Part shown: positions 1 to 7,530 of the stretch, in pieces
How the letters are laid out: every line of letters starts with the position of its first letter
Numbering within the stretch: position 1 is the stretch's first letter
Assembly: GCA_045576175.1 (NCBI GenBank)
Contig: JAZNFW010000138.1
Location: 1-13,890 of the forward strand
Reading direction: 5' to 3'
DNA length: 13,890 nucleotides
From: RGIG8748 sp045576175
GTDB lineage: Bacteria > Bacillota > Clostridia > UMGS1810
The notes under the pieces: model-generated
Told to the model about the DNA's origin: nothing
The model's database searches: none
The model's input: the letters and a program-made list of their open reading frames with translations, nothing else
Position numbers and translations under genes: made by a program

Positions 1-58
1 TATATAGGTATATAACAATTATAGGCATAACTATAAAATAACACAATGAGGTATTGAT

Positions 59-490
59 ATGGAAAATCGAGAAAAGAAAGTTCTGGTCATCGGTGTAATC
101 GGAGCTGATGTTCATGCTGTCGGAAACAAGATTTTATACCACGCTTTTACGGAAGCCGGCTTTGAGGTTGTAAATCTTGGTGTTATGGTTTCTCAGGAAG
201 AATACATAGCAGCTGCAATAGAATCCGGTGCCGATGCCATAGTAATTTCTTCCCTCTACGGACAGGGCGAGCTTGACTGCCGCGGTATGCGCGAAAAGTG
301 TGACGAGGCAGGACTTAAGAACATCCCCCTTCTTGTAGGAGGAAACATTGTTATAGGTAAGCAAAAGTTCGAAGATGTTGAAAAGAGATTCAAAGCCATG
401 GGCTTTGACCGTGCTTTCCCGCCCGGAACATCACCAGAAACTACAATCGAAGCTCTTCATGAACTTCTTAATATGGATGGTGACAATTAA
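59..490 (+). CDS. glmS: Glutamate mutase (methylaspartate mutase) sigma subunit, B12-binding
   Basis: This is the small cobalamin-binding subunit of adenosylcobalamin-dependent glutamate mutase, which rearranges L-glutamate to (2S,3S)-3-methylaspartate in the cytosol. The 143-residue length is typical of the family. The base-off/His-on motif DxHxxG is present as D17-V-H19-A-V-G22, where H19 is the expected lower cobalt ligand. The SSLYGQGE segment (about 64-71) and the GGN at 94-96 are the other nucleotide-tail-binding landmarks. The ATG is preceded by GAGG at 48-51, seven bases upstream. The gene is first in the operon visible here, and its TAA shares one base with the glmL ATG, so the two are probably translationally coupled. 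The 58 bases upstream are too few to identify a promoter or a cobalamin riboswitch. Identity is near certain from motif and neighbours. Confidence 0.97.
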   Translation: MENREKKVLVIGVIGADVHAVGNKILYHAFTEAGFEVVNLGVMVSQEEYIAAAIESGADAIVISSLYGQGELDCRGMREKCDEAGLKNIPLLVGGNIVIGKQKFEDVEKRFKAMGFDRAFPPGTSPETTIEALHELLNMDGDN

Positions 491-1881
491 TGAAAAATGT
501 TTTGCTGATTGATTTCGGCAGTACATACACAAAGCTTACCGCGGTAGATGTAGAAAAAGAAGAAATCCTCGGGACCGCATCGGCATATACAACAGTTATG
601 ACGGATATAAACGAAGGTCTTACTGAGGGCATGAAGCTTCTTGAACAAAAAACAGGCAAGATAACATATGATGCCTGCTATGCTTGTTCTTCTGCAGCGG
701 GTGGCTTAAGGATGGTAACGAGCGGACTTGTGCCCGAGCTTACGGGCGAGGCTGCCAAGCTTGCAAGTCTGGGTGCCGGAGCAAAAGCCGTTGGCGTTTA
801 TGCCTTTGAGCTTACAGATGATGATATACAGGAAATCAGCAAACAAAACCCCGACATATTCCTGCTTGTAGGCGGTACCGACGGCGGAAACACCGATTGT
901 ATTGTCCACAATGCAAAGATGCTCGCCGGAATGAATCCAAAGTTTCCTATAGTTTTTGCAGGAAACAGAACAGCTGTAAGCGAGTGTCGGGAGATACTAA
1001 AAGATTGTGAGGTTCATTTCTGCCCCAATGTAATGCCTAAATTCGGCGTTCTTAAGATAGAACCAACACAAAAACAAATAAGAGAAATATTCTTAAACAA
1101 AATAATTCACGCCAAGGGATTAAGTAAGGCGGCAGAGCTTCTGTCCGACATAATGATGCCCACACCATCTGCTGTGCTTTCTGCTATGGAGCTTCTTGCA
1201 AAAGGGTATGATGATGAAGCCGGTATAGGAGATTTGGTGGCAGTCGATGTAGGCGGAGCCACAACAGATGTTTATTCAGTTGCCGACGGAATGCCCGAGC
1301 ATATGAACACAGTGTACAAGGGCTTGCCCGAGCCGTACGCAAAGCGTACAGTAGAAGGTGATATCGGTATGAGATACAGTATCGGCGGTATAATTGATGC
1401 CTGCGGTATAGACAAGATAAGCACTATATCCGGACTTACCGCAGAGAGAGCCGAAGAGCTTTCCCGTTATCTCATAAATAACACCAAGACTCTTCCCAAT
1501 GGCGACAAAGAATTGGAAAACCTTGATTTTGCACTGGCAAGCTGTGCCGTGGAAGAAGCGGTCAGACGCCACGCAGGTACAATCACAGAAACATACACAA
1601 TGATGGGTCAGACTTTTGTTCAGGAAGGCAAAAATCTTACAAAGGTGAAACAGATTGTAGTAACCGGCGGAAGTCTTATTCATACAAAAAGGACAGAAGA
1701 GATTGCATCGTGTGCTATGTATTCATCATTTGACAGTGCATCACTGCGACCTAAGGAAGCAGATATATGGATAGACAGAACATATATTTTGGCTGCTATG
1801 GGCTTGCTTTCAATGCATTACCCCAAGGTAGCACTACGAATAATGAAAAAGGAGCTTGAATACCATGGATATTCAAAATAA
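490..1881 (+). CDS. glmL: Glutamate mutase accessory protein GlmL (MutL), ASKHA fold
   Basis: GlmL is encoded between the two glutamate mutase subunits in methylaspartate-pathway clostridia. It belongs to the ASKHA (actin/Hsp70/sugar kinase) ATPase fold and is thought to help maintain or reactivate the B12 enzyme, though its exact role is less settled than that of its neighbours. The 463-residue protein shows a phosphate-1 motif at the N-terminus (DFGSTYTK, residues 8-15), a second ASKHA phosphate-type motif DVGGATTD at 253-260, and a late adenosine-type motif VTGGSL at 391-396. The start ATG overlaps the glmS stop by one base (TAATG) with only a modest GGTGA upstream, consistent with re-initiation. 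Its 3' end overlaps glmE by 17 bases and carries the glmE ribosome binding site. It is not the DNA mismatch repair protein that shares the name MutL. Confidence 0.95.
   Translation: MKNVLLIDFGSTYTKLTAVDVEKEEILGTASAYTTVMTDINEGLTEGMKLLEQKTGKITYDACYACSSAAGGLRMVTSGLVPELTGEAAKLASLGAGAKAVGVYAFELTDDDIQEISKQNPDIFLLVGGTDGGNTDCIVHNAKMLAGMNPKFPIVFAGNRTAVSECREILKDCEVHFCPNVMPKFGVLKIEPTQKQIREIFLNKIIHAKGLSKAAELLSDIMMPTPSAVLSAMELLAKGYDDEAGIGDLVAVDVGGATTDVYSVADGMPEHMNTVYKGLPEPYAKRTVEGDIGMRYSIGGIIDACGIDKISTISGLTAERAEELSRYLINNTKTLPNGDKELENLDFALASCAVEEAVRRHAGTITETYTMMGQTFVQEGKNLTKVKQIVVTGGSLIHTKRTEEIASCAMYSSFDSASLRPKEADIWIDRTYILAAMGLLSMHYPKVALRIMKKELEYHGYSK
1849..1854 (+). promoter_or_regulatory. Ribosome binding site deciding the glmE start
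   Basis: AAGGAG lies inside the 3' end of glmL. It stands ten bases before the ATG at 1865 but one base before the in-frame TTG at 1856, which rules out the upstream start. Confidence 0.85.
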
Positions 1882-3316
1882 ACGAATTTCTGATGCAGAA
1901 TTTAACCGTTTACGTCAGGAGGTACTCACACAGTGGCCCACAGGAAAGGATGTTGATTTGGAAGAGGCAATAGCTTATCACAAATCTATGCCCCAGTCCA
2001 GAAACTTTTCCAAAAAGTTACTTGACGCTAAGAGAGAAAATCGTACATTGGTACAGCCCCGTGCAGGTGTGCCGGTAGTAGAAGAGCACATAAAGCTTAT
2101 GCAGTATCTTGAAAAAGAGGGCGAAGCAGATCTTCTTCCCTCTACAATAGACAGCTATACAAGACAGAACCGTTACGAAGAAGCAGAAAACGGCATAGCA
2201 GAATCTTTAAGACTCGAAAGAGCTATGCTCAATGGCTTCCCGGCTGTAAACCACGGTGTTCAGAAGTGCCGCCAGGTAATAGAAAGTGTTAATGTACCTA
2301 TGCAGGTTCGTCACGGAACACCTGATGCAAGACTTCTTACCGAAATCACATACGCAGGTGGTTTTACAAGCTACGAGGGCGGTGGTATATCCTACAACCT
2401 TCCTTACTGCAAAAACATCCCTATGGAGCGTACAATCCGTGATTGGCAGTATGTAGACCGTCTTACAGGTCTTTATGAAGAAATGGGCGTATCTATAAAC
2501 CGTGAGCCCTACGGTCCTCTTACAGGAACACTCGTTCCTCCCTGCGTATCCCACGCGGCTGCTATTATCGAAGCATTACTTGCTGCAGAACAGGGCGTAA
2601 AGAATATAACAGTTGGTTACGGTCAGTGCGGAAATCTCGTTCAGGACGTAGCAGCTATCCGTACACTTCAGGAATTAACCGATGAATATCTTGCAAAGTA
2701 TGGCTATGGCGATGTAGAGGTAACAACAGTTCTCCATCAGTGGATGGGAGGTTTCCCTGCAGATGAAGCAAAGGCATTTGGTGTTATTTCTTCAGGAAGC
2801 CTTATTGCAGGCTTATCCAAGGCTACAAAGGTTATAGTTAAAACACCTCACGAAGCTGTTGGTATTCCTACAATGGAAGCAAATGCTCAGGGACTTCGCT
2901 GCACAAAGCAGGTTGTAAATATGCTCGCCGACCAGACATTTAAGTCGAATACTCTTGAAGAAGAAAAGGAAATTATTTGTCAGGAAACAAGAGCTATTGT
3001 AGATAAGTGCTTTGAACTTGGAAAAGGCGATATAGCAGTTGGTGTTTGCCGCGGTGTAGAAGCAGGTGTTCTCGATGTTCCCTTTGCACCTTGCCGTGCA
3101 AATGCGGGCAAGATGCTTCCCTGTCGTGACAACGAAGGTGCGGTTCGTATACTTAGCGTAGGTAACCTTCCATTTAGCAAGGAGCTTGTTGATTTCCACA
3201 GAGAAAAGATAGAAAAGAGAGCTCAGGCAGAAAACCGCAAGGCTTCTTTCCAGATGGTAATTGACGATGTATATGCAATAGGTAAGGGCCGTCTTGTAGG
3301 TCGTCCCAAATATTAA
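1865..3316 (+). CDS. glmE: Glutamate mutase (methylaspartate mutase) epsilon subunit
   Basis: This is the large catalytic subunit, a TIM barrel that binds glutamate and, with GlmS, encloses adenosylcobalamin in an epsilon2-sigma2 enzyme. The start is taken as the ATG at 1865 rather than the in-frame TTG at 1856. AAGGAG at 1849-1854 is ten bases from the ATG but only one base from the TTG. With this start the protein is 483 residues, and the substrate-binding residues known from the Clostridium cochlearium enzyme fall in exact register: the arginine claw R66, R100 and R149, plus E171, Y177 and Y181. That register supports both the assignment and the start. The gene overlaps the end of glmL by 17 bases and is followed 16 bases later by mal. 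No truncation or frameshift is visible. Confidence 0.97.
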   Translation: MDIQNKRISDAEFNRLRQEVLTQWPTGKDVDLEEAIAYHKSMPQSRNFSKKLLDAKRENRTLVQPRAGVPVVEEHIKLMQYLEKEGEADLLPSTIDSYTRQNRYEEAENGIAESLRLERAMLNGFPAVNHGVQKCRQVIESVNVPMQVRHGTPDARLLTEITYAGGFTSYEGGGISYNLPYCKNIPMERTIRDWQYVDRLTGLYEEMGVSINREPYGPLTGTLVPPCVSHAAAIIEALLAAEQGVKNITVGYGQCGNLVQDVAAIRTLQELTDEYLAKYGYGDVEVTTVLHQWMGGFPADEAKAFGVISSGSLIAGLSKATKVIVKTPHEAVGIPTMEANAQGLRCTKQVVNMLADQTFKSNTLEEEKEIICQETRAIVDKCFELGKGDIAVGVCRGVEAGVLDVPFAPCRANAGKMLPCRDNEGAVRILSVGNLPFSKELVDFHREKIEKRAQAENRKASFQMVIDDVYAIGKGRLVGRPKY

Positions 3317-3332
3317 TATAGGAGATGTCAAT

Positions 3333-4589
3333 ATGAAAATAGTAGATGTTGTATGTTCACCAGGAAGAACAGGATTCTATTTTGATGACCAGAGAGCTAT
3401 AAAGCAGGGTGCAGGTCATGACGGTGTGTTTTATATAGGTGACCCTGTAACAGATGGCTTTCGTGCAGTTCGTCAGGCAGGAGAATCCATTTCTGTAATG
3501 ATAGTTTTAGAAGACGGACAGATTGCTTATGGCGACTGTGCTGCAGTTCAGTATTCAGGTGCAGGCGGAAGAGACCCTCTCTTTTTGGCAGAGGATTTTA
3601 TACCTGTAATTGATAAGTACATAAAGCCTTCTCTCGTAGGTAAAGAAGCAGACGATTTTCGTGGCCTTTGTAAGATGATGGAGGCAATTCAGGTAGAGGG
3701 AAAACGTCTTCACACTGCAATCCGCTATGGTGTATCCCAGGCTATTTTAGATGCTGTTGCAAAGGCAACAGGCAGAATGATGTGCGAGGTAGTTGCAGAC
3801 GAATACAACTGCACAGTGTCCGAAACACCAATTCCGATATTCACACAGTCCGGTGATGACCGCTACGATAACTCGGACAAAATGATTATAAAGGGTGCAC
3901 AGGTTCTTCCTCACGCTCTTATAAACAATGTAGATACAAAGCTTGGCCGTGACGGCGGAAAGCTCAAGGAATATGTTGCTTGGCTTCGTGACAGAATATT
4001 GGAATTCCGTTCAGACGAGAGCTATTTACCTGTAATGCATATTGATGTTTATGGAACAATCGGTGCAGCTTTTGGTAACGACAACTACAAGGCTATGGCA
4101 GACTATATCGAAGAAATCGGCAAAATAGCAAAGCCCTTCAAGATTCGTATAGAAGGTCCTATGGACTGCGATTGCGACAGAGAAACACAGCTTAATGCTT
4201 TGGCTGCATTAACAAAAGAACTTGATAGCCGCGGATGTGACGTAGAACTCGTAGCAGACGAATGGTGCAACACATTAGAAGATATTAAGCTCTTTGCCGA
4301 CAACAAGGCTGGACACATGGTACAGATTAAGACCCCTGACCTTGGTGGTATAAACAATACAATCGAAGCTGTTCTTTACTGCAAGGAAAAGGGTATCGGT
4401 GCATATCAGGGCGGAACCTGTAATGAAACAGACCGCAGTGCGCAGGTTTGTGTACACTGTGCTATGGCAACTCAGCCTACACAGATACTTGCAAAACCCG
4501 GCATGGGTGTTGACGAAGGCTTTATGATAGTCTATAACGAAATGAATCGTATTATGGCTATGAGAAAGGCTAAGAAGAATATTAAGTAA
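3333..4589 (+). CDS. mal: Methylaspartate ammonia-lyase (3-methylaspartase)
   Basis: The enzyme removes ammonia from (2S,3S)-3-methylaspartate to give mesaconate, the step directly after glutamate mutase. It belongs to the enolase superfamily: a capping domain (about 1-160) followed by a TIM barrel. The metal ligands are visible as D238 (in HIDVYG), E274 (in RIEGP) and D309 (in VADEW). The catalytic pair is H194 (in LPHAL) and K333 (in QIKTPD), matching H194 and K331 of the characterised Citrobacter/Clostridium enzymes. At 418 residues it is close to the usual ~413. AGGAG at 3320-3324 sits eight bases before the ATG. The gene is 16 bases after glmE and is followed by an intrinsic terminator, so it closes the operon. 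The order S-L-E-mal is the same as in Clostridium tetanomorphum. Confidence 0.97.
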   Translation: MKIVDVVCSPGRTGFYFDDQRAIKQGAGHDGVFYIGDPVTDGFRAVRQAGESISVMIVLEDGQIAYGDCAAVQYSGAGGRDPLFLAEDFIPVIDKYIKPSLVGKEADDFRGLCKMMEAIQVEGKRLHTAIRYGVSQAILDAVAKATGRMMCEVVADEYNCTVSETPIPIFTQSGDDRYDNSDKMIIKGAQVLPHALINNVDTKLGRDGGKLKEYVAWLRDRILEFRSDESYLPVMHIDVYGTIGAAFGNDNYKAMADYIEEIGKIAKPFKIRIEGPMDCDCDRETQLNALAALTKELDSRGCDVELVADEWCNTLEDIKLFADNKAGHMVQIKTPDLGGINNTIEAVLYCKEKGIGAYQGGTCNETDRSAQVCVHCAMATQPTQILAKPGMGVDEGFMIVYNEMNRIMAMRKAKKNIK

Positions 4590-4593
4590 TTTC

Positions 4594-4621
4594 AAAAGGC
4601 ACCTTTTTGGGTGCCTTTTTT
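4594..4621 (+). terminator. Intrinsic terminator of the glm-mal operon
   Basis: A perfect 10-bp stem (AAAAGGCACC at 4594-4603 with GGTGCCTTTT at 4610-4619) encloses a six-base loop and runs directly into a T tract. It begins five bases after the mal stop codon. Confidence 0.93.
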
Positions 4622-4647
4622 GTGCTTGTGTTGGCATAGTTTAGAAC

Positions 4648-4676
4648 TTGACACAGAAAAATAAAAATAGTAAAAT
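4648..4676 (+). promoter_or_regulatory. Sigma-A type promoter for the nfeD-SPFH pair
   Basis: A consensus -35 TTGACA (4648-4653) is separated by 17 bases from a -10 TAAAAT (4671-4676). Transcription should start near 4683, leaving a leader of about 64 bases. The site lies just after the preceding terminator, as expected for a new unit. Confidence 0.85.
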
Positions 4677-4704
4677 GTAATTGTAAGATATAATGATAAA
4701 AAAC

Positions 4705-4750
4705 TCACTTTCAAACTTAAAAAATAAAAAAGGAGAGTGAAACGGTTTGA
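4705..4750 (+). promoter_or_regulatory. Possible leader hairpin masking the nfeD ribosome binding site or start
   Basis: TCACTTTC at 4705-4712 can pair with GAGAGTGA at 4733-4740 (eight pairs, one G-T), covering part of the Shine-Dalgarno. The overlapping TCAAAC at 4711-4716 can instead pair with GTTTGA at 4745-4750, covering the TTG start codon. The two pairings compete because they share bases. This is complementarity seen by eye; function is inference, and the loops are long and AT-rich, so stability may be low. Confidence 0.3.
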
Positions 4751-5172
4751 TTAATACAATTTTTTGGGTTGTAGCTCTTATAGCCTTTGTGGTTATAGAA
4801 GCATCCACTTCGGTGCTAGTAAGCATATGGTTTGCCTGCGGAGCACTTGCAGCAATTGTGGCAACGGCACTTGGTGCAGGAACAATTACACAGATTATTG
4901 TTTTTGTTGTAGTTTCCGCAGTATGTGTGTTTGCACTTCGTAAATACGCGTTAAAAAACATAAAATCTGTTGATGCAAAAACCAATCTCGACAGAATTAT
5001 CGGTCAGGATGTAATAATTACTCAAACTGTAGACAACGCTAAAAGAACAGGCACTGCTGTTATAAACGATGTAGAGTGGAAGGTTACAAGCGAGGACAGT
5101 CAGATAATTAATGAGGGCGAACATGCGCTTGTTACACACATAGACGGAGTTAAACTTGTTGTAAAAAAATAA
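4747..5172 (+). CDS. NfeD-family membrane protein, short form
   Basis: This is a 141-residue protein with an N-terminal membrane region of three hydrophobic segments (about 3-23, 26-44 and 47-65), a basic turn (RKYALKNIK), then a soluble C-terminal part (about 80-141) of the OB-fold type found in NfeD proteins. Short NfeD proteins without the ClpP-like serine protease domain typically partner an SPFH protein, and here the next gene is exactly that, 12 bases downstream. The probable role is membrane-microdomain or envelope quality control; the molecular activity is unknown. The start is TTG, since no ATG or GTG gives a sensible frame. AGGAG at 4731-4735 lies 11 bases upstream, and the GTG at 4737 runs into a stop after five codons. 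A weak start codon behind a strong promoter suggests translational tuning. Confidence 0.85.
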   Translation: MINTIFWVVALIAFVVIEASTSVLVSIWFACGALAAIVATALGAGTITQIIVFVVVSAVCVFALRKYALKNIKSVDAKTNLDRIIGQDVIITQTVDNAKRTGTAVINDVEWKVTSEDSQIINEGEHALVTHIDGVKLVVKK

Positions 5173-5184
5173 GGAGGTATATTT

Positions 5185-6078
5185 ATGGAAGCTTTACTTG
5201 TTATTGTTGTATTACTGCTTATCATTCTTGTATCAAATGTCAAAATCGTTCCTCAGGCGTATGCGTACATCATTGAGCGTTTTGGCGGATACTACGGCAC
5301 ATGGAATGTTGGTCTTCACATCAAGGTTCCATTTATAGACAGAATTGCCAAGAAGGTTAATCTTAAAGAGCAGGTGGTGGATTTTCCGCCTCAGCCTGTA
5401 ATTACCAAGGATAATGTTACAATGCAGATAGATACTGTAGTATATTTTCAGATTACAGACCCCAAGCTTGTTACCTACGGCATTGAGCGTCCCATGATGG
5501 CTATAGAAAACCTCACTGCAACTACACTCAGAAACATTATAGGTGATCTGGAACTTGATGAAACACTCACTTCAAGAGACACAGTAAACACCAAGATGCG
5601 TTCTATACTTGATGAAGCTACAGACCCTTGGGGAATTAAGATAAACCGTGTAGAGCTTAAAAATATTATTCCCCCAAGAGAAATACAAAATGCCATGGAA
5701 AAGCAGATGAAGGCAGAGCGTGAGAGAAGAGAGGCAATCCTAAGAGCCGAAGGCGAGAAGAAATCTGCCGTTCTTCTTGCAGAGGGTGAAAAGGAATCTG
5801 CAATTCTCCGTGCCGAAGCAATAAAGCAAACTGCCATAAAAGAGGCAGAAGGTGAGGCGGAGGCAATCCTCACAGTGCAGACCGCTATTGCCGAGCGTAT
5901 AACAAAGATAAATGAAGCAAATCCGTCGGATGCTTATGTGGCAATCAAGGCGCTCGAGAGCTTTGAAAAAGCTGCAGACGGAAAGGCTACCAAAATCATC
6001 ATTCCCGCAAAGATGCAGGGACTTGCAGGTCTTGCTACATCCATAAAAGAGCTTATGACAGATGTAGATGACAAATAA
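5185..6078 (+). CDS. SPFH/band 7 stomatin-like membrane protein (QmcA/stomatin group)
   Basis: This 297-residue protein has a single N-terminal membrane segment (about 3-17), an SPFH/band 7 domain (about 22-165) and a charged Ala/Glu-rich coiled coil (about 168-245) with imperfect 10-12-residue repeats built on AEGEKxSAxL. A short C-terminal oligomerisation tail follows. Such proteins form large membrane-bound rings or cages and act as scaffolds that often control membrane proteases; no enzymatic site is expected. A strong AGGAGG-type site precedes the ATG. The gene is 12 bases after the nfeD-like gene and is followed by a terminator, so the two form a bicistronic unit. The bacterial homologue name qmcA could apply, but assignment within the SPFH family is uncertain, so no symbol is given. 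Confidence 0.93.
   Translation: MEALLVIVVLLLIILVSNVKIVPQAYAYIIERFGGYYGTWNVGLHIKVPFIDRIAKKVNLKEQVVDFPPQPVITKDNVTMQIDTVVYFQITDPKLVTYGIERPMMAIENLTATTLRNIIGDLELDETLTSRDTVNTKMRSILDEATDPWGIKINRVELKNIIPPREIQNAMEKQMKAERERREAILRAEGEKKSAVLLAEGEKESAILRAEAIKQTAIKEAEGEAEAILTVQTAIAERITKINEANPSDAYVAIKALESFEKAADGKATKIIIPAKMQGLAGLATSIKELMTDVDDK
5735..5880 (+). repeat. Degenerate coiled-coil coding repeats in the SPFH gene
   Basis: Residues about 185-228 contain three to four diverged copies of a 10-12-residue unit (AEGEKKSAVL, AEGEKESAIL, AEAIKQTAIK, AEGEAEAIL). This is normal for the flotillin/stomatin coiled coil. At DNA level the copies are diverged, so it is an old protein repeat and not a fresh tandem duplication. 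Confidence 0.7.
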
Positions 6079-6087
6079 AAATTGTTT

Positions 6088-6150
6088 AGGGCGATATTCG
6101 TATAATTCGAAAAATATATTTCGATTTGTACGCTATCGCCTGTTTTTTTG
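6088..6150 (+). terminator. Long compound terminator after the SPFH gene
   Basis: Three stacked helices can form: GGCGATA (6090-6096) with TATCGCC (6134-6140), CGTA (6099-6102) with TACG (6129-6132), and TCGAAA (6107-6112) with TTTCGA (6119-6124). Small internal loops separate them. Seven Ts follow at 6143-6149. It is longer than the other terminators here, but the outer stem plus T tract fits rho-independent termination. Confidence 0.8.
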
Positions 6151-6183
6151 GAATTTTAAGAAATATATATCCGCCACTAAAAT

Positions 6184-6212
6184 TTGACATTTTTAGACTA
6201 AAATGATAAAAT
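6184..6212 (+). promoter_or_regulatory. Sigma-A type promoter for pfkA with extended -10
   Basis: TTGACA (6184-6189), a 17-base spacer and TAAAAT (6207-6212) form a near-consensus promoter, with TG at 6204-6205 giving an extended -10. Start of transcription near 6219 gives a leader of about 64 bases, AT-rich and without an obvious riboswitch. Confidence 0.87.
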
Positions 6213-6282
6213 AAAAAAGTTATTAATATTTCAATACTAATTAAACAATAATAAACAAAAGTTGAAGGCGGTGTATTATTAT

Positions 6283-7467
6283 ATGTCAATCAAAAAAATA
6301 GGTATCTTAACCGGCGGTGGAGACTGCCCCGGACTTAATGCGGTAATTGCTGCTGTTGTTAAAACAGCGGTCAATAAATATGGTCTTGAGGTTGTTGGTA
6401 TCAAAAACGGCTACAGAGGGCTTTTCTTAGGCGAGAGCCAGGTAGTTTCTCTCAATGCTGAAACTGTAAGTGATATTATAGACGATGGCGGTACAATACT
6501 TTTTAACTCAAACAAGGATAATCTTTTTAAATATCCCAGACGAGACAAAAACGGTATTATTAAAGGCGAAGACGGCAAGCCCATATACGACAATCTCTCT
6601 CATGTTGCGGTAGATAATCTAAAAAGACTCGGAATAGATGCCCTTGTTATAATAGGAGGAGATGGAACTCTTACCTCGGGCAGAGATTTTGCAAGATTGG
6701 GTGTTCCTGTTATAGGTGTTCCAAAGACTATAGACAATGACCTCAATTCTACCGACAGAACCTTTGGTTTTGATACTGCCGTATGCAGATGCGTTGAGGC
6801 CACAAGCAGTATAAATACCACAGGACACGCACATCACAGGGTTATGGTTATAGAGGTTATGGGTAGAGCTGCAGGTCACATAGCTCTGCACGCAGGTATT
6901 GCTACAGGTGCGGATGTAGTTCTTATTCCCGAAATAGCCTACGACATAAACAATGTTGCCAAGAAGGCAAAAAGTGCACTCAAGGGCGAGAGGCAGTATT
7001 GCCTTATAGTTGTTGCCGAGGGCATTTCTTCGCCCACCGGCGACAAATCCGGTGTCAAAACCGATCTTTCCCCCGACGGCTTCAAATTCAAAGGTGCAGG
7101 CGAGGCTATTGCCAGTGCCGTTCAGGAAATATTAAATAACGACAGAGACGAAAACGGCTATGCCATAAGTGAGACTATAATGGATGTAGAGGCAAGATGC
7201 TCTGTTTTGGGTCATGTTCAGCGTGGAGGCTCACCCACAGCGTACGACAGGATTTTGTGCTCAAGATACGGCAAAAAGGCTGTAGAAGCACTCCTTGCAG
7301 GCGACCATGCACATATGGTTGCACTTAGAGGTTCCACACTCGTCACTGTTCCTCTGGAGGAGGTTATTCCCACAGACGATATGGACTCCAACTTCCGACC
7401 TGTAGATGTAAACGGCGAATTTGTGGAGCTTGCAAGAACTCTCGGAATAAGCTTTGGAGATATGTAA
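6283..7467 (+). CDS. pfkA: 6-phosphofructokinase, probably ATP-dependent, Gly/Lys signature type
   Basis: The enzyme phosphorylates fructose 6-phosphate at C1, the committed step of glycolysis. Visible landmarks are the N-terminal nucleotide loop (GILTGGGDCPGLN, about 7-19), GGDGT at 125-129, PKTIDND at 147-153 with D151 as the expected catalytic base, MGRAAGH at 193-199, and the substrate-binding HVQRGGSPTAYDR at 311-323. G128 (equivalent to E. coli G104) indicates ATP use, whereas K148 (E. coli G124) is the residue of the pyrophosphate enzymes. This mix is known from the long 'group III' PFKs, and the 394-residue length fits those rather than the ~320-residue E. coli type. The ATG at 6283 was chosen because AAGGCGGTG (6265-6273) is suitably spaced. 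In-frame TTG 6262 and GTG 6271 lie before or within that site. ATP versus PPi preference cannot be proved from sequence. Confidence 0.93.
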   Translation: MSIKKIGILTGGGDCPGLNAVIAAVVKTAVNKYGLEVVGIKNGYRGLFLGESQVVSLNAETVSDIIDDGGTILFNSNKDNLFKYPRRDKNGIIKGEDGKPIYDNLSHVAVDNLKRLGIDALVIIGGDGTLTSGRDFARLGVPVIGVPKTIDNDLNSTDRTFGFDTAVCRCVEATSSINTTGHAHHRVMVIEVMGRAAGHIALHAGIATGADVVLIPEIAYDINNVAKKAKSALKGERQYCLIVVAEGISSPTGDKSGVKTDLSPDGFKFKGAGEAIASAVQEILNNDRDENGYAISETIMDVEARCSVLGHVQRGGSPTAYDRILCSRYGKKAVEALLAGDHAHMVALRGSTLVTVPLEEVIPTDDMDSNFRPVDVNGEFVELARTLGISFGDM

Positions 7468-7482
7468 TCGACTGGATTCGAG

Positions 7483-7511
7483 TTGTGCACAAAATCGATT
7501 GTATGTATAAT
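7483..7511 (+). promoter_or_regulatory. Probable promoter for the phosphoglucomutase gene
   Basis: A perfect -10 TATAAT (7506-7511) lies 17 bases after TTGTGC (7483-7488), a -35 that keeps only the TTG of the consensus. There is no terminator between pfkA and this site, so some read-through from pfkA is also likely. Confidence 0.6.
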
Positions 7512-7530
7512 AGTATTATAAGCTATTATA
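7506..7530 (+). promoter_or_regulatory. Inverted repeat across the pgm -10 and transcription start
   Basis: TATAATAG (7506-7513) is exactly complementary to CTATTATA (7523-7530), separated by nine bases. The left arm includes the -10 box, and the right arm ends one base before the GGGAGG ribosome binding site at 7531-7536. It could be an operator, or chance in AT-rich sequence. Confidence 0.3.

Noticed and set aside
9..39. Possible promoter before glmS (TATAAAAT-like element at 32-39)
   Set aside because: The sequence is AT-rich, no -35 is recognisable at a fitting distance, and only 58 bases upstream are available. A -10 match alone is not enough.
490..1881. Reading glmL as DNA mismatch repair MutL
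   Set aside because: There is no GHKL ATPase motif; the DFGSTYTK and DVGGATTD motifs and the position between glmS and glmE identify the glutamate mutase accessory protein.
2813..3331. Open reading frame of 172 codons antisense to glmE
   Set aside because: It lies wholly opposite a conserved gene, has a Phe/Cys/Asn-rich composition typical of an antisense frame, and matches no recognisable domain.
6262..6282. Upstream TTG/GTG starts for pfkA
   Set aside because: They overlap the AAGGCGGTG ribosome binding site; the family N-terminus begins with the MSIKKIGILTGGG segment from the ATG at 6283.
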